From contig OZ023275.1 in NCBI GenBank assembly GCA_964007475.1, positions 21,844,744 through 21,908,743 on the forward strand: 64,000 bases of DNA. The letters are read 5' to 3'. The notes under the pieces were generated by a model. It was not told where the DNA came from. It saw nothing but the letters and a program-made list of their open reading frames with translations, and searched no databases. Positions 36,553 to 49,000 of the stretch are shown one piece after another (the first letter of the stretch is position 1; every line of letters begins with the position of its first letter). The stretch comes from Hybos culiciformis. Lineage: Eukaryota; Arthropoda; Insecta; Diptera; Hybotidae. The translations under genes and the position numbers were made by a program.

Positions 36553-38169
36553 ATTCATACATCCAATTGTCTAGCCAACTTATATTTAACGTGTATATAT
36601 GTTTAATATTCAATTAAAATTCAATTTAAAAAAAACATAACATTTCATTTGAAAAATTTATTAGTTACAAGATAATTATAATATAACACAGATATTTAAA
36701 GAATTTAAATTGAAATTTTGATATGATCACGCAACAAATTTAAAACAGTCCAAAGAGCGGATTCAATTTACATTACGAAATGGTCATGTGTATTAGATTG
36801 AAGTAAAAGACACGAAAATTTTTTAATCAAAAATTTGAACTCAATACCTTTCGTTTGAGTCCCAAATATATTAGTCAAACATTTGTTAACTCTTTGAAAA
36901 TCTTGGAATATTCGTTGAAATCGGAGTGTACTATACAAGAATACTTGTCATTTACTTGTTAGGTACGTGTTATAATATATTTTTTTTACAAGAGTTTAAT
37001 ATTTTTTTACTATACATGCATAATATACGCACATATAATAATAAATTTAGAATGCCTAAAGGTAAACTTTTTTTTGTAAAATAAAGTTAAATAATATTAA
37101 TATCGGATTTAGATTTGCTTTAAATTTAATGCAATTTAATTTCACAATTTAATAATTTTCAATATGCACTTTTTTAGCGTATGCATATTCAAAAAATAAA
37201 ACAACCTAAACTTTTGTATAAATATATATGTATGTAGGCACCTGAGTATGACATATATGAAAAATAAAAATATAGTTATGCACCTGAAATATTTTTTTTT
37301 TCTTAATATACATAATATAATATAGTTAACTTACGATGAATTTTTGTAAACATAAAATATACTTGTATGACTATTTCATTAAAATTTCATTCTGAAAATA
37401 TTGAAACAGAATAAAAAAAAAAAAAACTTTAATTAAATTTTACTCGTTTATTTTTTATGCAGCACGATAAATTTCTTTTATGTAAAAACTTCACCCAAAA
37501 AAAAAGTTGAATATAATATGTATGAGTACAGAAAAGTTTGACTGAAAAAGTTTATTAAAGATAGTTTAGAGATTAAAATTCCAGACCATAATCCCCATAC
37601 ATATATATAACTTGAACAAAAAAATTTACTGAGGTTTACCTTTTTTTTTATTATTATAAAAAAAATTTTTTAATTTTATTTAATAAAAAAGGCTTTAAAA
37701 CTTATTTTAGGCATATATAAGGAAAAAAAAAAAGTTGTAGATAATAATTTTTGAAAAAATAGAATATTTAATAAATTATAAAAATATGGAGAGATTATTT
37801 TTCCTGGTATTTCCGGATAGAAAGAAATTATAGTTTCGGGCGAATTTATTGAATGAAATTTATTTAATTTTTGATTTAATTATAATGTTCTCTCAGTTAA
37901 AAAAGAAAATTCTAGAATTGTAGAATTTCATTAAAAACATAAATAAATTTTTGAGAATGGAATTGAAACGATTTGTTCATGTGCATGCTACATAAAGGAA
38001 TCAATAGGTTCATTTGTGCAAATCAGTCGTATCGATTTCATATTTATATAAATAGTGGGAAAATTTTTTTTTGCGATTTATAATTCATTTAGAGACTTGC
38101 ATAATTGCATTTATTCGAAAAACTAAATTGTTAATAACCATATTTTCATATATAAGAACAAATTTAATT
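36553..38169. other. AT-rich non-coding stretch
   Basis: Nothing recognised beyond homopolymer runs. Confidence 0.5.
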
Positions 38170-38177
38170 AAACTAAT

Positions 38178-38349
38178 CAGAGCTGGACTGGCCTAACAAA
38201 CTAGCGGGAGTTTCCCGGTGGGCCGTGCCAAAATCCGTTGTCTAAAATTGTGATCTCTTCTTTTAATTTTTTTTTTAAGTGTGAGAAAATTATTTTATAA
38301 AGAAAAATTTGAATTTCCCGGTCCTAAATTTATTCCCAGTCCAGCCCTG
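38178..38349. mobile_element. hAT-type MITE (172 bp) with 8-bp target duplications
   Basis: The left end CAGAGCTGGACTGG (38178-38191) and the right end CCAGTCCAGCCCTG (38336-38349) are inverted repeats of 14 bp with one mismatch. Both flanks carry AAACTAAT (38170-38177 and 38350-38357). An 8-bp duplication plus CAGNG ends is the signature of the hAT superfamily. The interior is too short to code, so it depends on a transposase elsewhere. It includes inverted TTTCCCGG / CCGGGAAA-like segments. Confidence 0.88.
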
Positions 38350-41289
38350 AAACTAATTATTCGAAAACAATACAAACTTTAAAACTCTTATTGTTATGGG
38401 AATAATCCAATTCAATTGTTCGACTTTTGCTCCAGAGACTGCATTTTATTAATATTTGATAGTGAAAGACAATTCTATAGATATAGACTTATATGCTTAT
38501 TCTCACTGCATCGTTTCTCACTTTTCGTTTAAGTCTTTTTTTCTTAACAAAAATTTCTTAAAATGTTTTAAGACCTTGGTGAAAATTAGATAAATATACA
38601 ATTTATTCATCTCGTATCAGAAAACTATATCGATTATTAGCAACTATTTTACATAAAAAAAAAATATTTAAGTTTTTTCACATGAGATGTAAACATATAT
38701 AGACGGAAACGAAATTTTCTATCCATTCAACTCATATAGATTTTGTAATTATGCTCGCAGCATAATATTAAATTATATTATGTATGTATGTAATGTGTGT
38801 GTGTGTATGTGAAAATTGAACTCATAATATATGTAATATATTAATATGTAAATTTTGTCAAATATATGTTCAGATTCATATACATAATGTATACCTACTT
38901 ATATTTTTTATCTGCAAAAATATAAGTTCTGTATCGACCCAATTATAAATTTGGGTTCATTACCAAATCGTAATAACAATTTTTAATTATGATAAAATAA
39001 AGGTTTTGCTTATATCTATATGTTATAAAATGCAATCTAGATAATGTTTGTTTATCCTTGCAATAATAATAATATTTTTAAATTTAAACACATAATAAGC
39101 TTATTTTGCGAAAGTGGAACAAATTTTTTATTTTAATATAAAATATTGAATAATTGTTCAATAATGCTGAAGGTAAAAAATTTAAATAAAAAATTTTTTT
39201 GTTCAAACTAAAGTTGAGGATTTCGGTTTGATTAAAATGTAGAGCTGGAAAATTTTTTAATCAGAATTCATAGTAAATACATATAGAGTTAATAAGTTCG
39301 AAATTTTAAGGAAATATCTACGTAATAATTTATGCTTGAAAATTTACAATTAGCACATTTAATTATGAACATTAAAGAATTTTATAAATATTGAAACATG
39401 CAACTTGAAGATTCGAGACGGGTACATGTCACTAAGATACCAATATTATCAGCTAATATCAAATTTGTAGAAGTTTTGGACTTAACACATGCAAAAGAAT
39501 CACACTAGTTTAGGTTGCTTATCATCTTAGGCTTCGTTGGCCTATTACGTACTACAGAATTATACTAAATACATTGCAACAGCATAATATTTCATCAAAA
39601 TTAAATTAAATTAATTTTCACACCAATTTTGAGGACAGTAACTTCTTTTTTTATTTTAAAATAATAATTGCAGAAAAAATACTACAAATTTAAATTATAC
39701 TATATTTAAATTATACTATATAAATAAAAATTTTTGCAGCTTAACTTTTCTATTATTACTATTATAATTATTTTTTTTTAAAGCTTAGTCCCTTTTATTT
39801 TTTTTAAATTTGTCAACCCTTTTTTTTTCTGCAATAATTATTAAATAACGTTTTACATTGCAAAAAAAAAAGTAGCTTAATTTAAAATTTATCAATTTTT
39901 CAAATCAGCTCAAGTATAAAAATACTTTTTTAATACCACCACTTTCTGTACTTAAACATTTTATGCATTTTTGGTTATAATGTATATAGTCACTGTGTTG
40001 TATGTCGTCACTTTATGAATTATGAAAATTTAGAAAGGAAAGCACTTTTATTTTTCTCTATCGTGCAAAGCAAAAAAGAAAAAGATAAACAAAGAAACAA
40101 TTTCATAATTTAAGCTTCAGTTTTAATCATTTTTTACTTTTATTTTTTAACTTTTCTTTTGTATATACAGTTTTTTTTTTTGTTTGAACATATTATATGA
40201 CATTTACTTTATGTATAGCTAACATAAAATTGTAAATTGTAATGACAAAGTATATGTTTATCTGTATTTTTTTACTTATGTAAAAAAAAAACCTTGTAGC
40301 AAGGAATCAAATTTCTTAAATATAACATAATTATTAAAGATTGAAATACTTGAATGAAATAGAAAATGAAAATATATAGTACTAACCGTAAGCTGAATTA
40401 AAAATTAAAATATTTAAAGCGGTTGTGATTTAATTAAAATAGATGAGGGGTACGTCATGAATGAAATACCCGACCCCTGTTTTTGCAATCATTTAAAATC
40501 ATAATCCAAAATCTCTCGCAATATTGCAATCATTGAACCTTCTAAGATAATTCCTGAAAAACTTTTAAATCAAACAGGATATTAATATACATAATTTAAT
40601 TTTTTATATTTTTGACTAGTGCTACATTAAAATGGAAAATTAAAACTGAACGGAGCTCGATCCTGAAACTTAATGCTCAAATATTATAACAAAAAAAGTA
40701 ACAAGCTGGCATTTAAAGGCTTTAGAAAAAGTTTTTATTCATAAAGTACTATATATAAGTAAGTTTTTATATAAAAATAAATAAATCTGGAAATTAAAAA
40801 AAAAAACAAAAAAGGACAACAACAATAAAACAGATATCTATAGTAAAATATTCGTAAAATCATCGTAATGTAAAAATTTTCACATGATGTCATTCAATTT
40901 TCAACAGCTTTTCTTTTTTGTTATGATTTTTTATTATTTTGAAATAAACATGGAAAATCTTTATTGTTATTAATATCACTATGAGTATTAATCTTCTTTT
41001 TTTTTTTTAGTGTAATAAACTTTACACGATGATGATAAAATAATACTCGAATATCATATGGTTCAATAATCTTTTCATCTGGATTAAAATACAAAAAAAA
41101 AAAATTCACACATTTTTGTATTATTTTAATAACCAGAAAATAAACAACAAAAAAAAAATAAAATCAACTGAAGATTAAAAATTTATATATTAAAAAAAAA
41201 AAAAAAATAGGTAACAAACAAAAAACTCATCAAAATGCTCAATTTATTGAATTGAAATGTAATTGGAGACATGTTCAAATAAATACCGA

Positions 41290-41290
<1 letters not shown>

Positions 41291-41317
<27 letters not shown>
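41291..41317. repeat. (ATA)n microsatellite
   Basis: About nine ATA units. Confidence 0.9.
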
Positions 41318-41323
<6 letters not shown>

Positions 41324-43293
41324 TTACATTATTATTTAATTAAAATTATTTTTTTTTATTTCAAAATAAATGAGATACATAATTACATATATAGGGCCTG
41401 TTTTTAACAATTCGAATAAAAATACTTTCGGAAAGAGTCGATCTCAATTCAGATATAACAATTTTCATATCAAAATCAATTTAAACTTCCTTAAAAATTA
41501 GTTGGACCCCCTTGGTCTAGTTGAGAACTCTTAACTCCCAAACTTGGAATCAGAAAAAGATTGCGAATATTTCGACCTAGTAATTTAATAATTCTAAGAA
41601 TTTTAGTGTGAGACAGTCAGATGGATATATAGAGAAAATGAAAGCCTATAGAGTTGTTTTTTTGTTTTTTTTTAATTTTTTATGAAAAACCAGCTAAAAA
41701 GCAGAGTATACCTACTTAATATAATTTTTAATGTTAATTAAATGTTATTCCTCTTGAATAAATTTAAGTGGGCCTTCAAGTGTCTGGGCAATTTATTTAA
41801 TCTTTTTGGTAAAAAATATTTTTTAATTTTTGTTTTTATATAATTTTCAATTATATCACTTTTTTAAATGAATGTTCACAGAATATTAAAAATAAATATG
41901 TGTGCGGTATATTTATATACAAAGTAAAGAATATATGGTAGTCGACTACCATTATGGCAAAGAATACATAAATTTGAATTGGTTCAATATTAATTATTTT
42001 TCAAACTTTTAAAGAGTTCAAAAATGTTGTTTGAAAATTTAAACACAATAAAATTCATTATGATATAATTTTTTACAGTAAATTTCGAATCTCGGCATAT
42101 TCTTTTCGGAGCTTATATTCAGAAGGCCTGATATCACCTTGTACAACTATATCACTCATCAAATCATATCAGTTTTTTTCTAAATACCTTCTTCGTTTGA
42201 AATAATTAGTTCGTGGGTTTCTTATAAAACCCAAAGGACTATATAAATTAATTTATTTTGAAAACATACATTCATTGTAATTTTATTCTTTTTCAGATTT
42301 CAACAACTTCAACATTCAAATGTGTTGTGTTTCGAAATATAAATGCCAAAGTATTTATCGATTAATTAATACTATTTAACTCTCATCTTTTAATATATAA
42401 ATTGAGATAACAAATAAAATACAACAATTATAAGATGCAACAATGTTTAAACTAACACAATGACTATAATATTATTTGATTGACATAATTTTATTTAAAT
42501 TATTGAAAAAGTTCTATAAAAGTATGAATTTTAAAATTTTAAAGTTAAATTATTTTACAAATTAGTCGTAAGTTTAAAAAAATATTTGATGTAAAATTTT
42601 AATATATATGCATTAATAGTGTGTTTTTAATATTATATTTACATAATGTCGAAAATATTTTAAAATTATATATTATAAATCATAATTGAACAACAAAATT
42701 AATTCTATTTACAAAAATTTCAAAAAAAAAAAATTATATTTTACATGTTTGTTAAAATGAAATTATAAACATAAAAAAAAAATAAACAAATGGAATAACA
42801 ATAATATTCAAATCAAAAAGGTGTGTTCCTATGAAAATAAAAAATAAAAAATAAATAAAAATTAATTTATCGTATAATTTTCTGCTCAATTAAAATAAAA
42901 TTTTTTATTATAATATTTTAAAAGCATCTTATCTTTTTTTTATTTTTTTTTTTGGTATTCTATAAAAATGTAAATGTTGGTCAATTAAACAGCAAATATA
43001 TAAACCTACACTCAAATAAATAACTTTGTAGATATACGTATAAATTTTATATTTTATTTTTTTGAAGTAAAAGGAAATTGTTGTGTTTTTTTTTATAAAT
43101 ATATATCTCGATATCGTGTTTTGGTTTTTTCTGTGTGTAAAAAGGAAAAAATGAAAATGAAAAAAATCAATTGCAAAGGTTCTTTATAAAAATACCAAAA
43201 AAAAAAGGTGAAAAATAAAAATTATTGTCAGAAAATAAGATTTTAGCACAAAAATTTGCATTCTAAAAGATTTTCATTTCACATAAGAAGAAA

Positions 43294-43344
43294 TAACAAC
43301 AATAATAAACAATAATCATAATAATAATCATAATAATAATAATA
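43294..43344. repeat. Interrupted (AAT)n microsatellite
   Basis: AAT units broken by AAC and CAT, about 50 bp. Confidence 0.85.
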
Positions 43345-43978
43345 GAAAGGAGAAAAGGATTTCCCTTAAAAAACATAAATAGAGATATTTTCTGTCTGTA
43401 AAGGATATTTGGCACAAAAAAAGAAATAATCATTTTAATGGTAAGTAAAAATAATTTTTTCTTCCTTTAATTTTTTTGAAACTATTAAAAGAAATTAAAT
43501 TTTACTGAATTAATTCAATTCGACAAAGTGTTCTGGTAGAACAAAAAAAAAATATTAAAAATTTTAAACGAATGTAAGTGAGATGAGTTTTTAATTGAAT
43601 GTTTAAATATTAACTCTGGTTAGACAGTTGAAATAAAATTGCAGACAAAAAATAATATTATAATTATTTTATACCAATAATTATATAAGAATGATAGAAA
43701 TAGAGAGGTTGGATTAGAATTGTACTTTTTAGTTTATTAAATAAGATTTTTGTTCTGAAGAAGTTCTCAAAATAGAAACGAAATTTAGTAGAACTTTTTT
43801 TTATCACTTAGTTGTTATTCATTTAGTGAAGAAATATAAAATGAACTGAATAAAACTATAGATTTTTGGTTCTCCAATTTAATTACAATACGAACAATAT
43901 TATATTTAGACAGAATAGATTTTATTAAATTTTCCTGGAAAATACTAAAACATCTCCTATAGGACAAGATTTCAGTTT

Positions 43979-44284
43979 TACCATTGAGTGATAATATTAT
44001 ATAAGAGGGTCAGAATTCATACAAGTAAATTTCAGATTTTTTTTTTTTTTTTTCAAATAACTCAAAAACGATGACAATATTCTCAATGTATTGAGTAAAA
44101 TTTTTTAACTCAAATGTGTTTATTCTTAATACAATAATAAAAATAATAAAATTAATAATACACACATTTGAGTTAAAAAATTTTACTCTATACATTGAAA
44201 ATATTGTCATAATTTTTAAGTTATTTAGAAAAAAAATTACTTGTATGAATTCTATCCCTCTTATAAATATTATTACTCAATGGT
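43979..44284. repeat. 306-bp imperfect hairpin (MITE-like)
   Basis: Left arm about 43979-44119 and right arm about 44162-44284 are inverted copies with a 42-bp AT-rich loop. Landmark pairs are CCATTGAGT / ACTCAATGG at the outer ends, AGAATTCATACAAGTAA / TTACTTGTATGAATTCT in the middle and ACTCAAATGTGT / ACACATTTGAGT at the loop. The overlapping frames on both strands (44010-44210 and 44116-44394) are mirror images created by this palindrome, not genes. Target duplications are not clear. Confidence 0.8.
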
Positions 44285-47232
44285 TTTTTTTAAAGGAACT
44301 TCTAGAAGATCTTCACCATCGAAATTTTTTTGGTTTTATCCATCCTAAGCTAAGCTCTATTTTGACGAAAAATATCACAAAAAGCCTACCATAACATAAT
44401 ATGTCATACCTAATTAAAATAAATAAAAAACAAATAAAAAAAAAAATAAATCAAAATTAAATAATTTATTCTAATTTGCATTTTATTTGGAAAAAAATAA
44501 TTTTTTTTCATTGAACTAACTTTATTTTAAATAATTTGCAGGAAATATGTCTTCGCTAATGCAAACAAAACCCAAACAGAAACAAAATAAGTTTCGCTGA
44601 ATTTTTCATCTTCTCTGACACACAAGTAAAGGAAACATATTTCGTATATACGACAAAGAAAACCCTTAAGTTATCAGATATACTGATTGACTGATTGATA
44701 ACGACTGACATTTTATATGAAATTTTATAAAACTTTTTAATTTAAATTCTTTTTTGGTGCTGCAACTTTGGTGATAAAATTTTCCACATTTTTTTTCCCC
44801 TTTTTTTATTTTTCTGCGACATATTTTGGAATTATTCTATTTTTATAAAAAAAAAAATGTATAAATAAAAAAGTGTAGAAAACGAAGAATAAAAACAAAC
44901 TGGATTATGTAACATGTGAGAAGATGAAGTCAAAAGATAATTTCTGAAAATATTTTCATTTAAAAAACAGTGACATTTTCTATCTTAGAAAAAAAATGAA
45001 TGCATTTAACAATTAGGATGAGTTCTAAAATAATATTTTTAAAAATAATAATGAACTTTTGTTTGTTGATTTTTGTTTGAAAATACTTTGAAAAAAGTCT
45101 GTCGTTGTTTCAAATAAAATTTATCTGTTTTTATATCATAATATTTTCAAATAATGAATTTTGTAACCTTCAGCTACATCAAAAAACTATTACATATATG
45201 TTTTATTATGTATAATTTACAATTCAAACAAAAATAAGAGTAATCGCCGTTTGAAGGTCCCTGTTGAAAGTATGACAAGCGAAAATAACAACTTTTTAGG
45301 AGAGTGATTTAAAGTTTTGTAATACATTTTAATTTGTATGTTTTTCATGGAATTTTGTTTATATATTTATATTATAATGTATTCAGTAACAAGGAGGTTT
45401 CGTACGAAAATAAGGATAAGAGCAATATCTAGAAGCGAAGAATACAAAGGTATTATAGTTTTAAAGTTCATTATATTTTGTAATCTTTCAATATGAACCG
45501 TCGATTCAGAAAATAATCTCTCTCTCTTATCATATAACCATTATTTCATTCTATCCCAATTTATATAGTATATATTTATTTTTCAACATGCTTATAATTA
45601 TTTTAATAATAAATAAATAGTGAATACAAACTCGGAAATAAATCAATGATTTTATTATCATTTAAAAAAGCTTTCAAGAAAAACCTAAAAAACCAATTAA
45701 ATTATTATGACAATATAATTTTTTTTTTACATTTTCATTTCGTATATATTTGTTTTATTTTTTTTATTAAAAACAAAAAAACCAAATAAATTATTATTTT
45801 AAATGTCATTTAAGCTGTTTTTGAGGTTTTTCTTTTTTTTAAATAACTATTTTTGTGTATTATATTATATTATAAATATTATATGCAATAACTACGATAC
45901 ACGTATACACTATAAAGTAATGTGTACAATAAAAAAATATAATTAATTTGCGGATTATTTAATAACAAAAAATTTAAATTCCAGATCTAATTAGTTAATA
46001 AATTCAAAATGTTTGTTTAAAATAGAACTCTATTTCCTGTTTTCGTATGAATTAAAAAATTTATGTGTAGGAATTTATGTAAGATACTTTAGTGTACGTA
46101 AATCTACTGGAGAATTCCAGCGTGACATGTGTGACATTTGACATGACGTGTGTGGCATATTTTTAATTAATTTGGTTCTAAAAAAGATACCTACTTTATC
46201 ATCTTCAAATTAAACATTTCTTAATTTTACTTAGAACAAATAAATACATGATTAATCAAAATAATAATCAAATAAAGAGTGATTTTATTCCAATTTCGAG
46301 AAGGTGGTATTTATTTATAAATAAATGTAAAAAAAAGGCTGGAATTTAATAATTTCACCAGGTAATACTTATTTTCCAAAAATGTGTCAAAAACTTATCC
46401 ATATTATAAGAAGACTAAGACTTGAGTATATCTCAGCTGGAGTTACATACATTTCAGTTTGGAACGTTTGAGGGGTCGGACTTAATATTTTAACCTTTAT
46501 TTATATGTATATCAGTTAAAGGGTTAAAATTAAAACTTATCCAACTCTAAAATCCCTGTTATCGAGCTCATCATTTGATGAAATTTCTCAGTTGATCCAC
46601 TTTTACTTTGCAAACTTCCAAAATCAAATAAATTGTTTATTATTTTATTAAAAAAGAAATTAATTACAACTTATTTTTCAAAATTAAGAACTACTCTAAC
46701 CCTTTCAACCATATTATATTAAATTGATTCTGTAGTGAAACAGTAAATGTTAGACTTTTATGTTTGCAGAGATGAATAACATGTTATTATCTTGAAATTT
46801 AAGTGACTTCAAGAAACTACTCTAATTTTCCATTAAAATGTGTATGTTTTTTTTTTTTAGTTTTAATTTTTTTGTTTTTCTCATTTTATATTTCATAGTT
46901 TTTTTTTTGCTTTTTATTTTAACACTCGAAAATGTTGATGATGGTAAAAACCACTTTAAATGGAAAATCTTTGAAGAGAATGAGGACACTTTAAGAGCAA
47001 TAAATTTTCTCTAATTTCATTTTCATTAGACTAAAATAGTTTAATTATAGAATATTATTTTTTTTCTTAAGTTTTTAGCTTTAAATAAAATTCTATATTC
47101 TTAATTTTTTTATTTTTTATCTTACGGTTTATTATTGCTATAAAAATTCATAATAAAAATTATATAAAATTTTAAGTCTACGAGAGAAAATAATTATTTT
47201 TGTTTAAAATAATTCATTATTATTCTGTTGTG
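44285..47232. other. AT-rich non-coding stretch
   Basis: No gene supported. A patch at 46120-46160 repeats TGACATG/TGTGTG-like words, and the rest is homopolymer-rich. Confidence 0.5.
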
Positions 47233-47401
47233 CACGGAAAAAAAAATATTGTGTGTTCTTCCCAAGTAAATCACGAACGTGATTGCCGAAAAAAAATACA
47301 AATATTGTTAAACTTTTTTACAATTAAAACAAAAATTTCTAGCGGAATTTATCAAAAAAACAAAATCACAAAAAGACGTAAATTAATGGTAGATATTCTT
47401 C

Positions 47402-47822
47402 AAAAATAGGGCATAGATTCTAAATTTAATGTATAAGTGTAGAAATTTTATTTCAAAAATCATAAATTTTTTTCTATGGTCAACGTGAAAAATATTCACA
47501 AATAGCTTTTATTTTTTAGTATTTGCAACCAAAAAAGGGGTAAGGTTCTAAGTGAAATATAGAAGTCTAGAAATTTAATTTAGGAAACTTACCTATTTTT
47601 TTTTTTAATCAGTGTGGAAAATATTCACAAAGACCTTTCATTATTTAGTGTTTGTAACCAAAAAAGGGGAAAGCTCCTAAGTTAAATATACAAGTGTAGA
47701 AATTTCAATTAGGGAACTTACCCAATTTTTTTTTTTAAATCAGTGTGAAAAATATTCACAAAGAACTTTCATTATTTAGTATTTATATCCAAAAAAGGGG
47801 GAAAGCTTCTAAGTTAATAGGC
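47402..47822. repeat. 129-131-bp tandem repeat, 3.2 copies
   Basis: Units start at 47402, 47531, 47660 and 47791 (partial). Shared blocks are AAAAAAGGGG, GTGTAGAAATTT and GTGAAAAATATTCACAAA, the last with inverted TGAAAAATATTCA symmetry. The array ends 150 bp upstream of the gene relic's start codon, so it could be promoter-proximal repeat DNA of that gene or a subterminal repeat of the enclosing element. Confidence 0.88.
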
Positions 47823-47971
47823 AACTGCAGAGAAAATTAATAATTAGGCTAAGTCATTTATAAGTTCACGTAGAGTAGAGTCTAAAAATAAAAAAATTAA
47901 ATAAAAATAATAAAATTAAATAAAAAAGTTTCGTCGGATTGTTTTGTTTGTTTAATTACTGTTGTTCAAAA

Positions 47972-49000
47972 ATGGATGCAGATTATTTAAGAGACGTGCT
48001 AACAGAAATTAAAATGGAAAATTTCTTGGAAAAATATATTCGTGAGTATTAAAAATTTGTAAAGGTTGTTAAATTTCAAGTGAAATACATTTTTAGGAGA
48101 AGAATTCGACCGGGCAGCGTTTGAGAATTTGGACTCTCAGACACTTAAAAAATATTGGATAGAATCCAATATATTTCCAATATATAAAAATATTTTCCAA
48201 TGATGAAAAAGTTTCAATAAAAGATTACTACGAAACTTATCCAATTTTAAAATCACAATAAGGAGGCATACTTTTGTGTGAAGATTTTGACTTGATACCG
48301 GAAAGCAAAGATAAGAGCAATAAACTTTCTGCCAAATGGATGCAAATTAATAATAAAATAACAGAATATGCAAAAAGAAGAAATTCAAAAATTTTTGATA
48401 TAGTAAAACAATATGAAGAGCAAGATATATGTGGGTTTATTTTGTTATGCTATTTATTATCATCCTGTGTGTATGTCCCAGTAAAAGAGTCAAAAAGACA
48501 AAAACTTTCAAACCAAGAAGTTCTGGATAATTTTTTAATACTAATAAAAGTAATATTTTCATTTTATTTCAATACCTGTAAAAATTAATTAATATGCTAT
48601 TTTCAGGACTCACGGTCCATTTTGGAAAAAATTTAAAACAAAGGACAACTGTGCGCTGAACAAAACTCAACATTACAGCCATTTATTGTTGTAGTGGGAG
48701 AAAATTTTGGTAATATTTAAAAACTTTTCTTAATAATTTAATTTTAAAAATCATCAATTTTTTACAGGTTCAATTACATCATTTTATGTTGTTGTGAATG
48801 ATACTGTATACAGAACGGAAAATTTACTAAGTGCAATAGACGTGTGTTTCAAATGCTTTTTCACACTTAACGCCATATTTCCAGCAAGCTGTTTTCCTGT
48901 TTGGCAGTTTATTCAAAATTATATATATGAAATAAAGACTCCGCACGACAAAAAATTTACAACATTAACCTCATTAATAACAGATATAGAACAACAATAA
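47972..49000 (+). pseudogene. Decayed four-exon gene: SAM-like N-terminus, arthropod multi-copy family of unknown function
   Basis: Splice-aware reading gives exons 47972-48041, 48097-48549, 48607-48709 and 48768-49000. They are separated by introns of 55, 57 and 58 bp with GTGAGT..TTTTAG, GTAATA..TTTCAG and GTAATA..TTACAG borders and consistent phases (1, 0, 1). Exons 1-2 encode MDADYLRDVLTEIKMENFLE and a continuation through FENLDSQTLKKYWIES, which resembles a SAM domain. Later parts contain LLCEDFDLIPESKDK, LQPFIVVVGENFG, SFYVVVNDTVY and LLSAIDVCFKCFFTLNAIFP, ending ITDIEQQ before TAA at 48998-49000. I recognise this layout from a repetitive arthropod protein family of unknown role. The copy is broken. 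The frame shifts by +1 near 48198-48203 (a TGA ends the first frame at 48201). In-frame TAA codons then occur at 48259-48261 and 48634-48636. Intron retention means it arose by DNA duplication or transposition, not reverse transcription. Confidence 0.75.

Larger units (their letters stand above)
38358..43978. other. Long AT-rich non-coding stretch
   Basis: No gene supported. An (ATA)n tract lies at 41291-41317 and another broken (AAT)n/(CAT) tract begins near 43294. A small GC-richer inverted pair (GAGGGGT at 40445, ACCCCT-like CGACCCCT at 40470) was noted but could not be assigned. Confidence 0.5.

Noticed and set aside
44010..44394. Frames on both strands with similar peptides
   Set aside because: The similarity is produced by the hairpin itself.
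48201..48262. An extra intron that would bypass the frameshift and first stop
   Set aside because: The stop TGA comes before any usable donor, and the shifted frame (NDEKVSIKDYYETYPILKS) reads like family protein, so this is coding sequence with damage.
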